A stretch of DNA of 64,000 bases from the NCBI GenBank assembly GCA_964424805.1, contig CAYRKH010000011.1, positions 6,529 to 70,528 on the forward strand, in the 5' to 3' direction. This DNA comes from IDS-8 sp964424805. GTDB taxonomy: Bacteria; Pseudomonadota; Gammaproteobacteria; Steroidobacterales; Woeseiaceae. Positions 44,502-53,182 of the stretch are shown in pieces (positions within the stretch are counted from its first letter, which is position 1; each line of letters opens with the position of its first letter). The position numbers were made by a program, and so were the translations under genes. Under the pieces are notes generated by a model that made no database searches, had not been told where the DNA came from, and saw only the letters and a program-made list of their open reading frames with translations.

Positions 44502-44682
44502 CCCTGTGGGAGCGCGCATGGCGCGCGATGCCACCGCGGCCGGACGACGACCGACGGTGCGAAACGGCAGCGCCTGGCGATCGCGCGCCATGCGCGCTCC
44601 CACAGGGCAGGCGCCCGGCGATCGCGCCATGCGCGCTCCCACAGGGCAGGCGCCCGGCGATCGCGCCGTGCGCTCCTGCAGG
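44502..44682. repeat. REP-like cluster with tandem 39-base units
   Basis: A 27-base arm at 44502-44528 recurs as an exact inverted copy at 44581-44607. The second arm continues into direct 39-base repeats (44589-44627 and 44628-44666) and a decayed third copy to about 44682. The core GGAGCGCGCAT is the same as in the repeat pair at 24838-24935. The remaining bases of the 387-base gap (44459-44845) show no gene. Confidence 0.85.
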
Positions 44683-44845
44683 AACGGAGCGGAATCTTCG
44701 TTGTCGAAACGGGTAACAGGACCCGCCGCACGGTTGTGCGACAAAACTGTTTACTTTCCGGGCAATCCCGCTATCCTTGCCGGCAGATCGCCCGGCTGTC
44801 GGACGTTTGGGACCAGGGACGACGCGACCCCGGCGCGGCATCGGA

Positions 44846-46663
44846 ATGAAGCCAACAGATACATCCAACCCGGATTACTTCCACAAGGTAGTCGACTGTC
44901 AGTGGGCCTGTCCTGCGCACACTGACGTTCCCGGCTATATTCGCCTCATCGCCCAGGGCCGTTTCGCCGACGCCTACATGCTGAACCGGCAGTCGAACGT
45001 GTTCCCGGGCATCCTCGGACGCGTCTGCGACCGTCCCTGCGAGCCGGCCTGCCGCCGGGGCCGGGTCGAGGAGAAGCCGGTTGCCATCTGCCGGCTGAAA
45101 CGCGTCGCGGCGGACGGGCGGGGAGACATCACCGACCGGTTGCCGCGGGCGCCGGAGACGCGCAACGGCAAGAAGGTTGCGCTGATTGGCGCGGGCTGCG
45201 CGTCGCTCACCGTTGCGAACGACCTGCTGCCGCTCGGCTACGACATCACCATTTTCGAGGCGCACGCCACTACCGGCGGGCTGATGCGCACCAACATCCC
45301 CCAGTTCCGGCTGCCGCCGGAGGTGCTGGACGAGGAAATCGGCTACATCGTCGACATGGGCGCCGACCTCAAGCTGAACCATCGCATCGACAGCCTGAAG
45401 GGCCTGCTGGAGAACGAGGGTTTCGACGCGGTGTTCGTGGGCACCGGCGCGCCGCGCGGCAAGGAACTGGACCTGCCGGGAAGGCACGACAGCGAGAACG
45501 TTCACATCGGTATCGACTGGCTGGAGTCGATCGCGTTCGGGCACACGGAATCCATCGGCAAGCGAGTGCTCATCATCGGCGTCGGCAACACCGCGATGGA
45601 CTGCTGCCGCAGTGCGCTGCGCCTCGGTGCCGAAGACGTCAAGGTGATGGCGCGCAAGCCCCGCGGCTTCTTCAAGGCTTCGGAATGGGAGCTCGAGGAC
45701 GCCGAGGAAGAGAACGTCGAGATTGTTGTCAACCATTCGCCGAAGGAGTTCGTGGTCGAGAACGGCAAGCTCGTCGGCATGACGTTCGACAAGATGGAAT
45801 ACAAGGTCGACGAGCATGGCCGTATCGACCGCGGCACGGTGACGGGCGAGGTCCTGCTTCCCTGCGACGACGTTATCCTGGCCATCGGGCAGGAGAACGC
45901 CTTCCCGTGGATCGAGCGCGACATCGGCATCGAGTTCGACCAGTGGGACTGCCCGATCGTCGACGAGACGACGATGATGGGCAGCCGCGAGGGCGTGTTC
46001 TTCGGCGGCGATTCGGCTTTCGGGCCGAAGAACATCATCTGGGCCGTCGCACACGGGCACGCGGCCGCCATTTCGATCCACAAGTACTGCTTCGGCGAAG
46101 ACATCCGCGACCGGCTGCCCCACGGCATGACGCTCACGAGCCAGAAGATGGGCATGCACGAGTGGAGTTTTTCCAACGCCTACGATCCGACCGAGCGCCG
46201 GCTCGTGCCGCAGGTCGGTCTCAAGGAGCGCTTCAAGAAGCTCGACATCGAGGTGGAGCTCGGCTTTACGGCCGAACAGGCGCTGGAGGAAGTGGAGCGC
46301 TGCCTCAACTGCGACATCCAGACGGTGTTCACGGACAAGCTCTGCATCGAATGCGACGCCTGCATCGACGTGTGCCCGGTCAACTGCCTCACTATCACTG
46401 CCAACGGCGAGGAGGATGACCTCAGGTCCCGTCTCTCGGCGCCGGCGGAGAACCGGGAACAGGCGCTTTTCGTTTCAGGCCCGCTTCCGCAGACCGGACG
46501 AGTCATGGTCAAGGACGAAGACCTCTGCGTGCATTGCAGCCTGTGTGCCGAACGCTGCCCGACCGGCGCGTGGGATATGCAGGAATCGACGCTCCTGATC
46601 CCATATGCCGCGGACGAGTCGCCGACGCCGCAGCCGCGGCGGCTCAAGGCGTCGGCTGGATAA
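44846..46663 (+). CDS. FAD/[4Fe-4S] oxidoreductase subunit of 2-oxoacid:acceptor oxidoreductase (GltD-like)
   Basis: 605 residues. The N-terminal cysteine-rich segment (CQWACPAH, CDRPCEPACRRG) and two Rossmann loops (LIGAGCASL, LIIGVGNTAMD) follow the glutamate-synthase small-subunit plan. The C-terminus adds a ferredoxin-like domain with two [4Fe-4S] motifs: CIECDACIDVCPVNC and CVHCSLCAERCP. It would pass electrons between the TPP/iron-sulfur oxidoreductase encoded next and NAD(P). The ATG at 44846 was chosen by homology start. It is first in a three-gene operon. Confidence 0.9.
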   Translation: MKPTDTSNPDYFHKVVDCQWACPAHTDVPGYIRLIAQGRFADAYMLNRQSNVFPGILGRVCDRPCEPACRRGRVEEKPVAICRLKRVAADGRGDITDRLPRAPETRNGKKVALIGAGCASLTVANDLLPLGYDITIFEAHATTGGLMRTNIPQFRLPPEVLDEEIGYIVDMGADLKLNHRIDSLKGLLENEGFDAVFVGTGAPRGKELDLPGRHDSENVHIGIDWLESIAFGHTESIGKRVLIIGVGNTAMDCCRSALRLGAEDVKVMARKPRGFFKASEWELEDAEEENVEIVVNHSPKEFVVENGKLVGMTFDKMEYKVDEHGRIDRGTVTGEVLLPCDDVILAIGQENAFPWIERDIGIEFDQWDCPIVDETTMMGSREGVFFGGDSAFGPKNIIWAVAHGHAAAISIHKYCFGEDIRDRLPHGMTLTSQKMGMHEWSFSNAYDPTERRLVPQVGLKERFKKLDIEVELGFTAEQALEEVERCLNCDIQTVFTDKLCIECDACIDVCPVNCLTITANGEEDDLRSRLSAPAENREQALFVSGPLPQTGRVMVKDEDLCVHCSLCAERCPTGAWDMQESTLLIPYAADESPTPQPRRLKASAG

Positions 46664-46682
46664 GGGATTACCGCGAGGAAGT

Positions 46683-48512
46683 ATGTCCGGCATTAACGAT
46701 TTCGCCGTCAAGATCGCCACGGTCAACGGTACGGGTTCGGCGAGCGCGAACGCACTGGTGATGAAGTCCGTGTTCCGCATGGGCGTGCCCGTCGTCGGCA
46801 AGAACTATTTCCCCTCGAACATCCAGGGGCTGCCGACCTGGTACGAAGTGCGGGTGACGGCCGACGGGCACCGGGCGCGGGCCGATCGCATCGACGTCAT
46901 GGTCGCGATGAACGCGCAGACCTATGCGGCGGACCTGGCCGAAGTCGCCCCCGGCGGCTGGCTTATCTACGACTCGACCTGGCCGCGCAGCCGGCTGCTG
47001 GATCGGGAAGACGTCACCGTCATCGGCATTCCGCTGTCGAAGCTTTGCAATGAGCATTTCGAAGGTGCGCGCGCGCGCATCCTGATGAAGAACATCGCGT
47101 ACGTCGGCGCGCTGGCGGCGCTGCTCGACATCGACCTGGACGTCATCACGCAGCTCCTGGAAGAAACCTTCGCGAAGAAGAAGCACCTCGTGGCGTCGAA
47201 CCTCGAGGCTATTCGCCTTGGCTACGACTACACGATGGAGCATTTCAGCTGCCCCCTGCCGGTTCGCGTAGCAAAGCTCGACAAGACGGACGGTCACGTG
47301 ATCATCGACGGCAACACGGCGGCGGGCCTTGGCTGCGTGTATGCCGGCGCCACCGTCGGGGCGTGGTATCCGATAACCCCGTCGACGTCGCTCATGGACG
47401 CTTACAAGGCGTTCTGCAAGCAGTTCCGCATGGAAGAGGGGTCGCCGGACAAGCCGGGCGGCAAGAAGTTCTGCATCGTGCAGGCGGAAGACGAGCTTGC
47501 CGCCATCGGCGTGGTGCTCGGGGCGACCTGGAACGGCGCGCGCGCGTTCACGCCGACCAGCGGACCGGGCATTTCGCTGATGAACGAATTCCTGGGCTTC
47601 GGCTACTACGCCGAACTGCCCGCGGTGCTGTTCAACGTGCAGCGCGTGGGGCCGTCGACCGGCATGCCCACGCGCACCCAGCAGTGCGACCTGCTGAGCT
47701 GCGCCTATGCATCGCACGGCGATACGCGCCACGTGCTGCTGTTTCCGGCGAATCCGGAAGAGTGCTTCTACCTGGCGATCGAGGCGTTCGACCTGGCGGA
47801 TCGTTTGCAGACGCCGGTCTTCGTGCTCTCCGACCTCGACATCGGCATGAACGACTGGATGTGCCCGGAGCTCCAGTGGGACGAGTCCTACCAGCCGGAC
47901 CGCGGCAAGGTGCTGACGGCGGAACAGCTCGAGGGCATGGAGAAGTTCTACCGCTTTTTCGATTCCGACGGCGACGGTATCGCTTACCGGACGCTGCCCG
48001 GTGAACACCCCAAGGGCTCCTTTTTTACGCGCGGCTCGGGCCACAACAAGTTCGGCGGCTATACCGAGGATGGCGCCGAGTACCAGGAGGTCGTCGACCG
48101 GCTGCTGGTCAAGTGGGAGACGGCGCGCACGCTGGTGCCGAAGCCGGAAATCGAATATTCGAAGTTCAACAAGTGCGGCATCCTGTCCCTCGGGAGCTGC
48201 GACGGGGCCGTGCGCGAGGCGCTGGGCAAGCTGAAGGCGCAGGGCACCGGGCTGAACTACTGCCGTGTGAAGGCCTTCCCTTTCAATGAGCAGGTAAGGG
48301 AGTTCATCGACCAGCACGAGCGGGTGTACGTGGTAGAGCAGAACCGTGATGCCCAGCTCCGCTCGCTCCTGATGCTGGATCTCGAAGTGGCGCCGTCGAA
48401 GCTGGTACGGGTTTTGCACTACGACGGTATGCCGCTCGCCGCCAACTTCGTCGTGGACAAGATACTCGAGGACCTCACCAAACGTCACGCCGCTACCGGT
48501 ACCCGTTCATGA
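46683..48512 (+). CDS. 2-oxoacid:acceptor oxidoreductase, fused gamma-alpha subunit
   Basis: 609 residues. The N-terminal gamma domain (VNGTGSASANALVMKSVFRMGVPV) binds the CoA/acceptor side. It is followed by the alpha pyrimidine-binding domain (AGLGCVYAGATVGAWYPITPSTSLMDAY, PTSGPGISLMNEFLGFGYYAELPAV, VGPSTGMPTRTQQCDLL). This is the KorA-type arrangement. The enzyme would oxidatively decarboxylate a 2-oxoacid, probably 2-oxoglutarate, to the acyl-CoA. It is coupled by ATGA to the beta subunit at 48509. Confidence 0.9.
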   Translation: MSGINDFAVKIATVNGTGSASANALVMKSVFRMGVPVVGKNYFPSNIQGLPTWYEVRVTADGHRARADRIDVMVAMNAQTYAADLAEVAPGGWLIYDSTWPRSRLLDREDVTVIGIPLSKLCNEHFEGARARILMKNIAYVGALAALLDIDLDVITQLLEETFAKKKHLVASNLEAIRLGYDYTMEHFSCPLPVRVAKLDKTDGHVIIDGNTAAGLGCVYAGATVGAWYPITPSTSLMDAYKAFCKQFRMEEGSPDKPGGKKFCIVQAEDELAAIGVVLGATWNGARAFTPTSGPGISLMNEFLGFGYYAELPAVLFNVQRVGPSTGMPTRTQQCDLLSCAYASHGDTRHVLLFPANPEECFYLAIEAFDLADRLQTPVFVLSDLDIGMNDWMCPELQWDESYQPDRGKVLTAEQLEGMEKFYRFFDSDGDGIAYRTLPGEHPKGSFFTRGSGHNKFGGYTEDGAEYQEVVDRLLVKWETARTLVPKPEIEYSKFNKCGILSLGSCDGAVREALGKLKAQGTGLNYCRVKAFPFNEQVREFIDQHERVYVVEQNRDAQLRSLLMLDLEVAPSKLVRVLHYDGMPLAANFVVDKILEDLTKRHAATGTRS

Positions 48513-49564
48513 GCTACATGGCCAAACCGAAGGTTGCCCATCCCAAGCTGCCGCGTAACAAGCTCGGGCTCACCGCGCGCGACTATGAAGGCACCGTATC
48601 CACGCTGTGCGCCGGCTGCGGGCACGATTCCATCACCGCCGCGATAATCCAGGCCGTGTTCGAGCTCGGTATCGAACCGCACAGGCTCGGCAAGATGAGC
48701 GGCATCGGCTGCTCGTCGAAGACGCCGGCGTATTTCGTCAGCCAGTCGCACGGCTTCAACTCGGTTCACGGGCGCATGCCCTCGGTCACTACCGGCGCCA
48801 ACGCGGCCAACAAGGACCTCACGTACATTGGCGTTTCCGGCGACGGCGATTCGCTGTCGATCGGCATGGGACAGTTCGCGCACGCGATCCGGCGCAACCT
48901 GAACATGTGCTACATCATCGAGAACAACGGCGTATACGGGCTCACCAAGGGCCAGTACTCGGCGTCGGCCGACGTCGGCACCACCGCGAAGAAGGGCCCG
49001 GCGAACCGGCAGATGCCGATCGACCCGATCAGCACCGCCATCAGCCTCGGCGCCACCTACATCGCCCGCAGCTTCTCGGGCGACAAGCAGCAGATGGTGC
49101 CGCTGATCAAGGGCGCGCTGACGCACAAGGGCTTCGCGGTTCTCGACATCATCAGCCCCTGCGTGACCTTCAACGACCACGAGGGCTCGACCAAGAGCTA
49201 CGCCCACACGCGCCAGCATTACCATCACGTGATCGATACGGATTTCGTGCCGCCGGCCCAGGAGATCAGGACCGCCTACGACGCCGGCGAGGCGATGCCG
49301 GTGCAGCTGCACGACGGCAGCAAGATCGTGTTCCGGAAGGTGGACCAGGACTACGACCCGACCAGCCGCGCCGCGGCGTTCTCCTACCTCCGCGGCAGCG
49401 TGCGCGCCGGCGAGATCATCACCGGCCTCCTCTACATCGACGAGGAAATGGGCGACATGCACGACCTCTCCGGCAGCGTCGACCGCCCCCTCTCCAAAAT
49501 CCCCTACGAGGAACTCAACCCGGGCAAGCAGGCCCTCAGCCGCGTGATGCAACGCTACCGCTAG
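48509..49564 (+). CDS. 2-oxoacid:acceptor oxidoreductase, TPP-binding beta subunit
   Basis: 351 residues. CAGCGHDSITAAI and the thiamine diphosphate motif GVSGDGDSLSIGMGQ to NNGVYGLTKGQ are intact, and ISPCVTFNDHEGSTKSY is typical of KorB. No separate ferredoxin gene is present, so electrons likely go through the iron-sulfur clusters of the first subunit. Followed by a MITE-like element rather than another gene. Confidence 0.92.
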   Translation: MSYMAKPKVAHPKLPRNKLGLTARDYEGTVSTLCAGCGHDSITAAIIQAVFELGIEPHRLGKMSGIGCSSKTPAYFVSQSHGFNSVHGRMPSVTTGANAANKDLTYIGVSGDGDSLSIGMGQFAHAIRRNLNMCYIIENNGVYGLTKGQYSASADVGTTAKKGPANRQMPIDPISTAISLGATYIARSFSGDKQQMVPLIKGALTHKGFAVLDIISPCVTFNDHEGSTKSYAHTRQHYHHVIDTDFVPPAQEIRTAYDAGEAMPVQLHDGSKIVFRKVDQDYDPTSRAAAFSYLRGSVRAGEIITGLLYIDEEMGDMHDLSGSVDRPLSKIPYEELNPGKQALSRVMQRYR

Positions 49565-49569
49565 CGGGT

Positions 49570-49795
49570 GGGGTCGGACCTTCCCGGGAATTTCAACTAA
49601 AAGAGGTTATATCCTCAACGGGCCTGCGAAAGGCCCTTAGATCGCCCATTTCCCCCTCGAATTCGATACCTTGGCGGGCAGGAACGGCGCTACGGCCTCG
49701 ATTTCAGGGCCAAATAAGCTCGATCAAGGCGCCTACCGCGCCTTGATTTGGTCCATTATCAAAAGCAATTCAGCAGCTTAGCTTGGTCCGACCCC
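49570..49795. mobile_element. Putative 226-base MITE-like element with 11-base inverted ends
   Basis: GGGGTCGGACC (49570-49580) and GGTCCGACCCC (49785-49795) are perfect inverted ends around about 200 bases without a gene. The interior includes pairs such as GGGCCTGCGAAAGGCCC and AAGGCGCCTACCGCGCCTT. It starts 6 bases after the korB stop. No target duplication is obvious. Alternative: a pair of REP-like sequences. Confidence 0.5.
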
Positions 49796-49877
49796 GGCCT
49801 GCATCCGAACCGGTGCCGGGGTGCATCCTGTAAGTCAGGCGGGGCGGCCGGGACTGCCCTTCATCCAGGAGCTTGCG

Positions 49878-50249
49878 ATGTTCGACTACGAATTACTGAT
49901 TCCCATTATCTTTCTCGTCGGCGTGGCGGCCGTGCTGGGGCTGTGGCTCTGGTTGCGCTACCGTTCGCGGCTGGAGCTGCAGAACACGGTCCGGCTCGCG
50001 CTCGACAAGGGCCAGGAGCTGACGCCGGAGCTGGTGGACCGTCTCGGCCAGCCACAGCGGGACAGTCGCGCCGACCTGCGGCGGGCCGTGATCTGGCTGG
50101 CGGTCGGCGTCGGATTCGCCATCTTCGGCCTTATTCTCGATGAGCAAGAGGCCGTACGGCCCATCGTCGCCACCAGCGCATTTCCGGTTGCCATCGGCAT
50201 TGCTTACCTCATCGTTGCGCTGGTCACCGGGAAAGACAGATCAAACTGA
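49878..50249 (+). CDS. DUF6249-like small membrane protein of a sigma-factor operon
   Basis: 123 residues with three membrane helices (YELLIPIIFLVGVAAVLGLWLWL; AVIWLAVGVGFAIFGLIL; PVAIGIAYLIVALV) and a cytoplasmic linker LALDKGQELTPELVDRLGQP. The AGGAG 8 bases before the ATG at 49878 decides the start. Such membrane proteins sit beside ECF sigma factors and may sense the envelope. Its stop overlaps the proposed CTG start of the sigma factor. Confidence 0.8.
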   Translation: MFDYELLIPIIFLVGVAAVLGLWLWLRYRSRLELQNTVRLALDKGQELTPELVDRLGQPQRDSRADLRRAVIWLAVGVGFAIFGLILDEQEAVRPIVATSAFPVAIGIAYLIVALVTGKDRSN

Positions 50250-50812
50250 AATCCCAAAACAGGCTGGCCGCTGCCGATGACAAGGAGCTCGTCGCGCAGG
50301 CGGTGGCGCAGGTCGATTCCCGCGCCTTCGGGGAGCTCGTGCGGCGCCACCAGTCGCACGTCCGGAACTTCCTGCGCAGGCTGGCTCGCGATCCCGACCT
50401 GGCGGACGACCTGGCCCAGGATACGTTCGTGCACGCGTGGGATCGCCTGCACACCTACTCCGGGAAGGGCACGTTCATCGGCTGGCTCCTGAAGGTCGCT
50501 TACACGACCTTTTTGCAGTCGAAGCGTCGCTTCTCGCGCTACGGCGAGATCCTGCAGTCGGTGCAGGCGGACGCAAAAGCCGGCGAGGCGGCAACGGCCG
50601 TGCGCGAGGAGCTCGGCGATCTCGACCGGCTGCTCGGAGTGCTGGCGGAGGACGAGCGGGTCGCCATGATCATGTCCTATGCTTTCGGCCTGTCGCATCG
50701 GGAAATCGGCGATGCTTTGAGCCTGCCCGTGGGTACGGTGAAATCCATCATTTATCGCGGCAAGGAAAAGATCAGGGAACGTTTTGACATCCAACATCAT
50801 CAAACTGGCTGA
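50246..50812 (+). CDS. ECF-type RNA polymerase sigma factor (proposed CTG start)
   Basis: About 188 residues if translation starts at CTG 50246, which overlaps the upstream TGA (CTGA). The first conventional start, GTG 50303, would remove part of region 2.1 (DKELVAQAVAQVDSRAFGELVRRHQ). Region 2 continues with DPDLADDLAQDTFVHAWDRLH, and region 4 is VAMIMSYAFGLSHREIGDALSLPVGTVKSIIYRGKEKI. It would direct transcription of a small regulon, likely including its own operon. No promoter consensus is assignable. Confidence 0.85.
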   Translation: MKSQNRLAAADDKELVAQAVAQVDSRAFGELVRRHQSHVRNFLRRLARDPDLADDLAQDTFVHAWDRLHTYSGKGTFIGWLLKVAYTTFLQSKRRFSRYGEILQSVQADAKAGEAATAVREELGDLDRLLGVLAEDERVAMIMSYAFGLSHREIGDALSLPVGTVKSIIYRGKEKIRERFDIQHHQTG

Positions 50813-50816
50813 GCGT

Positions 50817-51143
50817 ATGAAAGATCAGGACGACAGGAACCTCGAGACGCTGTTTCGGTCCGAGGCGATCCCGGACGACGGCTTCAGCGAGCGCGTGACG
50901 CGGCGCATCCGGCGTCGCTTGTGGGTTCGCCGCTGGACGCTGCCGATCGCGATGGTGATTGGCGGGCTGATAGCCGCCAGGCCCGCCCTTGAGCTTGTGT
51001 CCCTGCTGCCGGTAATGCTCGACTTCGTGCCGGATTCAATCAAGGGCATGCCGCAGGAGTGGCTGCCGCAGCTCCCGCTGGTGATGACCGCGCTCGTAGC
51101 CGGCGGCGCGATGGTCCTCTTCGTACGCCTGCTCGAGGACTGA
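50817..51143 (+). CDS. Small membrane protein, probable anti-sigma partner
   Basis: 108 residues: an N-terminal cytoplasmic helical segment (MKDQDDRNLETLFRSEAIPDDGFSERVTRRIRRR) followed by two membrane helices. This layout and the position 4 bases after a sigma factor fit an ECF anti-sigma or DUF5056-like protein. A TTG at 50784 would extend it inside the sigma gene. No zinc HxxxCxxC motif is present. Confidence 0.72.
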   Translation: MKDQDDRNLETLFRSEAIPDDGFSERVTRRIRRRLWVRRWTLPIAMVIGGLIAARPALELVSLLPVMLDFVPDSIKGMPQEWLPQLPLVMTALVAGGAMVLFVRLLED

Positions 51144-51232
51144 TTCCACGCCCCTCGGTTTACGCTTCCGGCGTCGTTTGCACCGCCGACCGTGTCGTTG
51201 TTTCTGCCGTCCCGCTCGTATACATTGCCCCG

Positions 51233-51433
51233 ATGAATCTTCGTCAACAGGTCGAACAGCTGCTGCCGGGCTGGGAACGCTGGTATCCCAGCCTGTTCGA
51301 TGCGGCGAGTGACCTGGGCCTCATCAAGGCGCAGGTCTGCGACCCGAGTTCGCTGCTGCTCAGCAACCGGCACGCGCGCGTGCGCCAGCGGGCGGAAGAT
51401 GCCCACCGGGAGAAGTGGGGCGGCATAGAGTGA
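51233..51433 (+). CDS. Small unknown protein coupled to aminotransferase
   Basis: 66 residues (MNLRQQVEQLLPGWERWYPSL at the start). Soluble, not recognised. It follows an ATG with weak upstream Shine-Dalgarno and overlaps the next gene by GTGA, implying a conserved pairing with the class V aminotransferase. Existence rests on this overlap and codon use, so moderate confidence. Confidence 0.6.
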   Translation: MNLRQQVEQLLPGWERWYPSLFDAASDLGLIKAQVCDPSSLLLSNRHARVRQRAEDAHREKWGGIE

Positions 51434-52716
51434 CTTACGACCTCGAGGCCGTTCGGTCGCGATTCCCCGCGCTTTCGATCACGGACGACGGCCAACCGCG
51501 CATCTACTTCGACAATCCTGCCGGCACGCAGGTGCCGCAAAGCGTGGCCGATCGCATGCGCGATTGCCTGCTGGCGGCGAACGCAAACCTCGGCGGCGCT
51601 TTTGCGACGTCCGAGCGCGCAGGCGAAATCGTCGAGGACGCGCACCGCGCAATGGCCGACCTGCTGAATGCACCGTCGGCGGACGAGATCATCTTCGGCC
51701 AGAACATGACGACGCTCACGTTGCACGTGTCGCGCTCGATCGGCCGGGAGATGAAAGCCGGTGACGAGATCATCCTCTCGCGCATGGATCACGATGCGAA
51801 CGTGGCGCCGTGGTTGCTGCTCGCGCGCGATCTCGGCCTCGAGGTTCGCTGGCTGCCGTTCGATCACGCGACGTTCGAATTCGATCTCGCGCGCTTCGAG
51901 GACTTGCTGAACGAGCGCACGCGCCTTGTCTGCGTCGGCGCCGCCAGCAATCTCACGGGTACCCTCAACGACGTCCGCACGATCAGCCGGATGGCGCGTG
52001 AGGCCGGCGCGTGGACCTACATCGATGCGGTGCAATCCGTGCCGCATGTACCGACGGATGTGCAGGCAATAGGCTGCGACTTTCTCGCCTGTTCCGCGTA
52101 CAAGTTCTTCGGGCCCCACCAGGGCATCCTCTGGGGCCGACGGGAGATCCTCGAGCGTCTGGAGCCGTACAAGGTCAGGCCGGCGCCCGACGAGCTGCCC
52201 TGGGCCTTCGAGACCGGGACGCTGAGCCACGAAGGCCTGGCCGGCACCGCCGCGGCGGTCGACTACCTGGCCTGGATCGGCGAGACGATGGCGGGCGACT
52301 ATCTCGCACGGTTTGACGGCTACGAGGCAGGACGGCGCCGCTTCGTGCATGCCGCCATGGCTTGCCTGTTCGACTACGAAACGACGCTCACGCGGCCGTT
52401 GCTCGACGGGCTGAAGGCGATGCCGGGAATCACGGTGCAGGGGATCACGGCCGAAGACGCCCTCGCACGCCGCGTCCCCACGGTGTCGTTCACAACCCGC
52501 GGCACGAGCCCGGAGGAAATCGCCAGGCAGCTCGGCCTGCGCGGCATCTTCGTCTGGAGCGGTCACAATTACGCCGTGGAAGCCGCCCGCGCGCTCGGCA
52601 TCTACGACTCGGGCGGCGCGGTGCGCGTGGGGCCGGTACATTACAACGCGGTTCACGAAGTGGAACGCCTGCTGAACGTGCTGGAAGATGTCTTGCCGCA
52701 AGCAAAAACGGCCTGA
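51430..52716 (+). CDS. Class V aminotransferase (cysteine-desulfurase-like)
   Basis: 428 residues. IYFDNPAGTQVPQSV at the N-terminus, TLHVSRSIGREMKAGDEII, the PLP Asp/Gln pair in TYIDAVQSVPH, and the Schiff-base Lys in CDFLACSAYKFFGPHQGIL are in order. The conserved active-site Cys loop of true cysteine desulfurases is not evident, so this is probably the related CsdA/selenocysteine-lyase-like family or another PLP lyase. GTG start chosen because it overlaps the upstream stop. Substrate unknown. Confidence 0.9.
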   Translation: MTYDLEAVRSRFPALSITDDGQPRIYFDNPAGTQVPQSVADRMRDCLLAANANLGGAFATSERAGEIVEDAHRAMADLLNAPSADEIIFGQNMTTLTLHVSRSIGREMKAGDEIILSRMDHDANVAPWLLLARDLGLEVRWLPFDHATFEFDLARFEDLLNERTRLVCVGAASNLTGTLNDVRTISRMAREAGAWTYIDAVQSVPHVPTDVQAIGCDFLACSAYKFFGPHQGILWGRREILERLEPYKVRPAPDELPWAFETGTLSHEGLAGTAAAVDYLAWIGETMAGDYLARFDGYEAGRRRFVHAAMACLFDYETTLTRPLLDGLKAMPGITVQGITAEDALARRVPTVSFTTRGTSPEEIARQLGLRGIFVWSGHNYAVEAARALGIYDSGGAVRVGPVHYNAVHEVERLLNVLEDVLPQAKTA

Positions 52717-52843
52717 CCCGCCGGCCGCTGAAGGGCCGCGAGCCGGCGGCGCTTCCCGCTAGTCCCCGGCGATTTCCGCCCTGACCGCGCCGGCGTTTAC
52801 TTCCTCCAGCGTTCCACGCAATATAGCGGTGGAAGTAAAAACC

Positions 52844-53122
52844 ATGCCATCGCTACGTCGCACAACCTGGCTGTTCCTGTTGCTCGCGGTCCTCGCCGGC
52901 CATGCGTCGCTGACGCTGCACTTCGACTCGCACGTGGCCGCGGAGCAGAAGAACTGCGAGCTCTGCACGCACTATTCTCATTTCGAGCTCGAAGCACCGC
53001 CGTCGATTTTCGCGAGCTTTACGCCGGTTGTGCACGTACTGGAACCGTCCGCGTCCGCCGCCGCCCCGGCGACGGTTGCCTCCTTTTCCTTCCGCCCGCG
53101 CGCCCCGCCGCCCGCTGCCTGA
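52844..53122 (+). CDS. Small secreted cysteine-pair protein (DUF2946-like) of metal operon
   Basis: 92 residues. Signal peptide or anchor (RTTWLFLLLAVLAGHASLTLH) followed by HFDSHVAAEQKNCELCTHYSH, a CxxC with surrounding histidines suited to metal binding, and a Pro/Ala-rich tail. It opens the operon with an outer-membrane protein, a metal-binding protein and a permease. GTG 52829 is an alternative start. Confidence 0.72.
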   Translation: MPSLRRTTWLFLLLAVLAGHASLTLHFDSHVAAEQKNCELCTHYSHFELEAPPSIFASFTPVVHVLEPSASAAAPATVASFSFRPRAPPPAA

Positions 53123-53182
53123 TCCTTCCACCCGCCGCCGTAATGGCGGCGCAATCTCGTCAGTTGGAGAAGGAGGCAGGGT

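Noticed and set aside
44589..44682. Possible CRISPR array at the REP cluster
   Set aside because: Head-to-tail repeats with identical spacing sequence rather than differing spacers; matches a REP family.
50303..50812. GTG 50303 as the sigma-factor start
   Set aside because: It would cut into region 2.1; homology and the CTGA overlap favour 50246.
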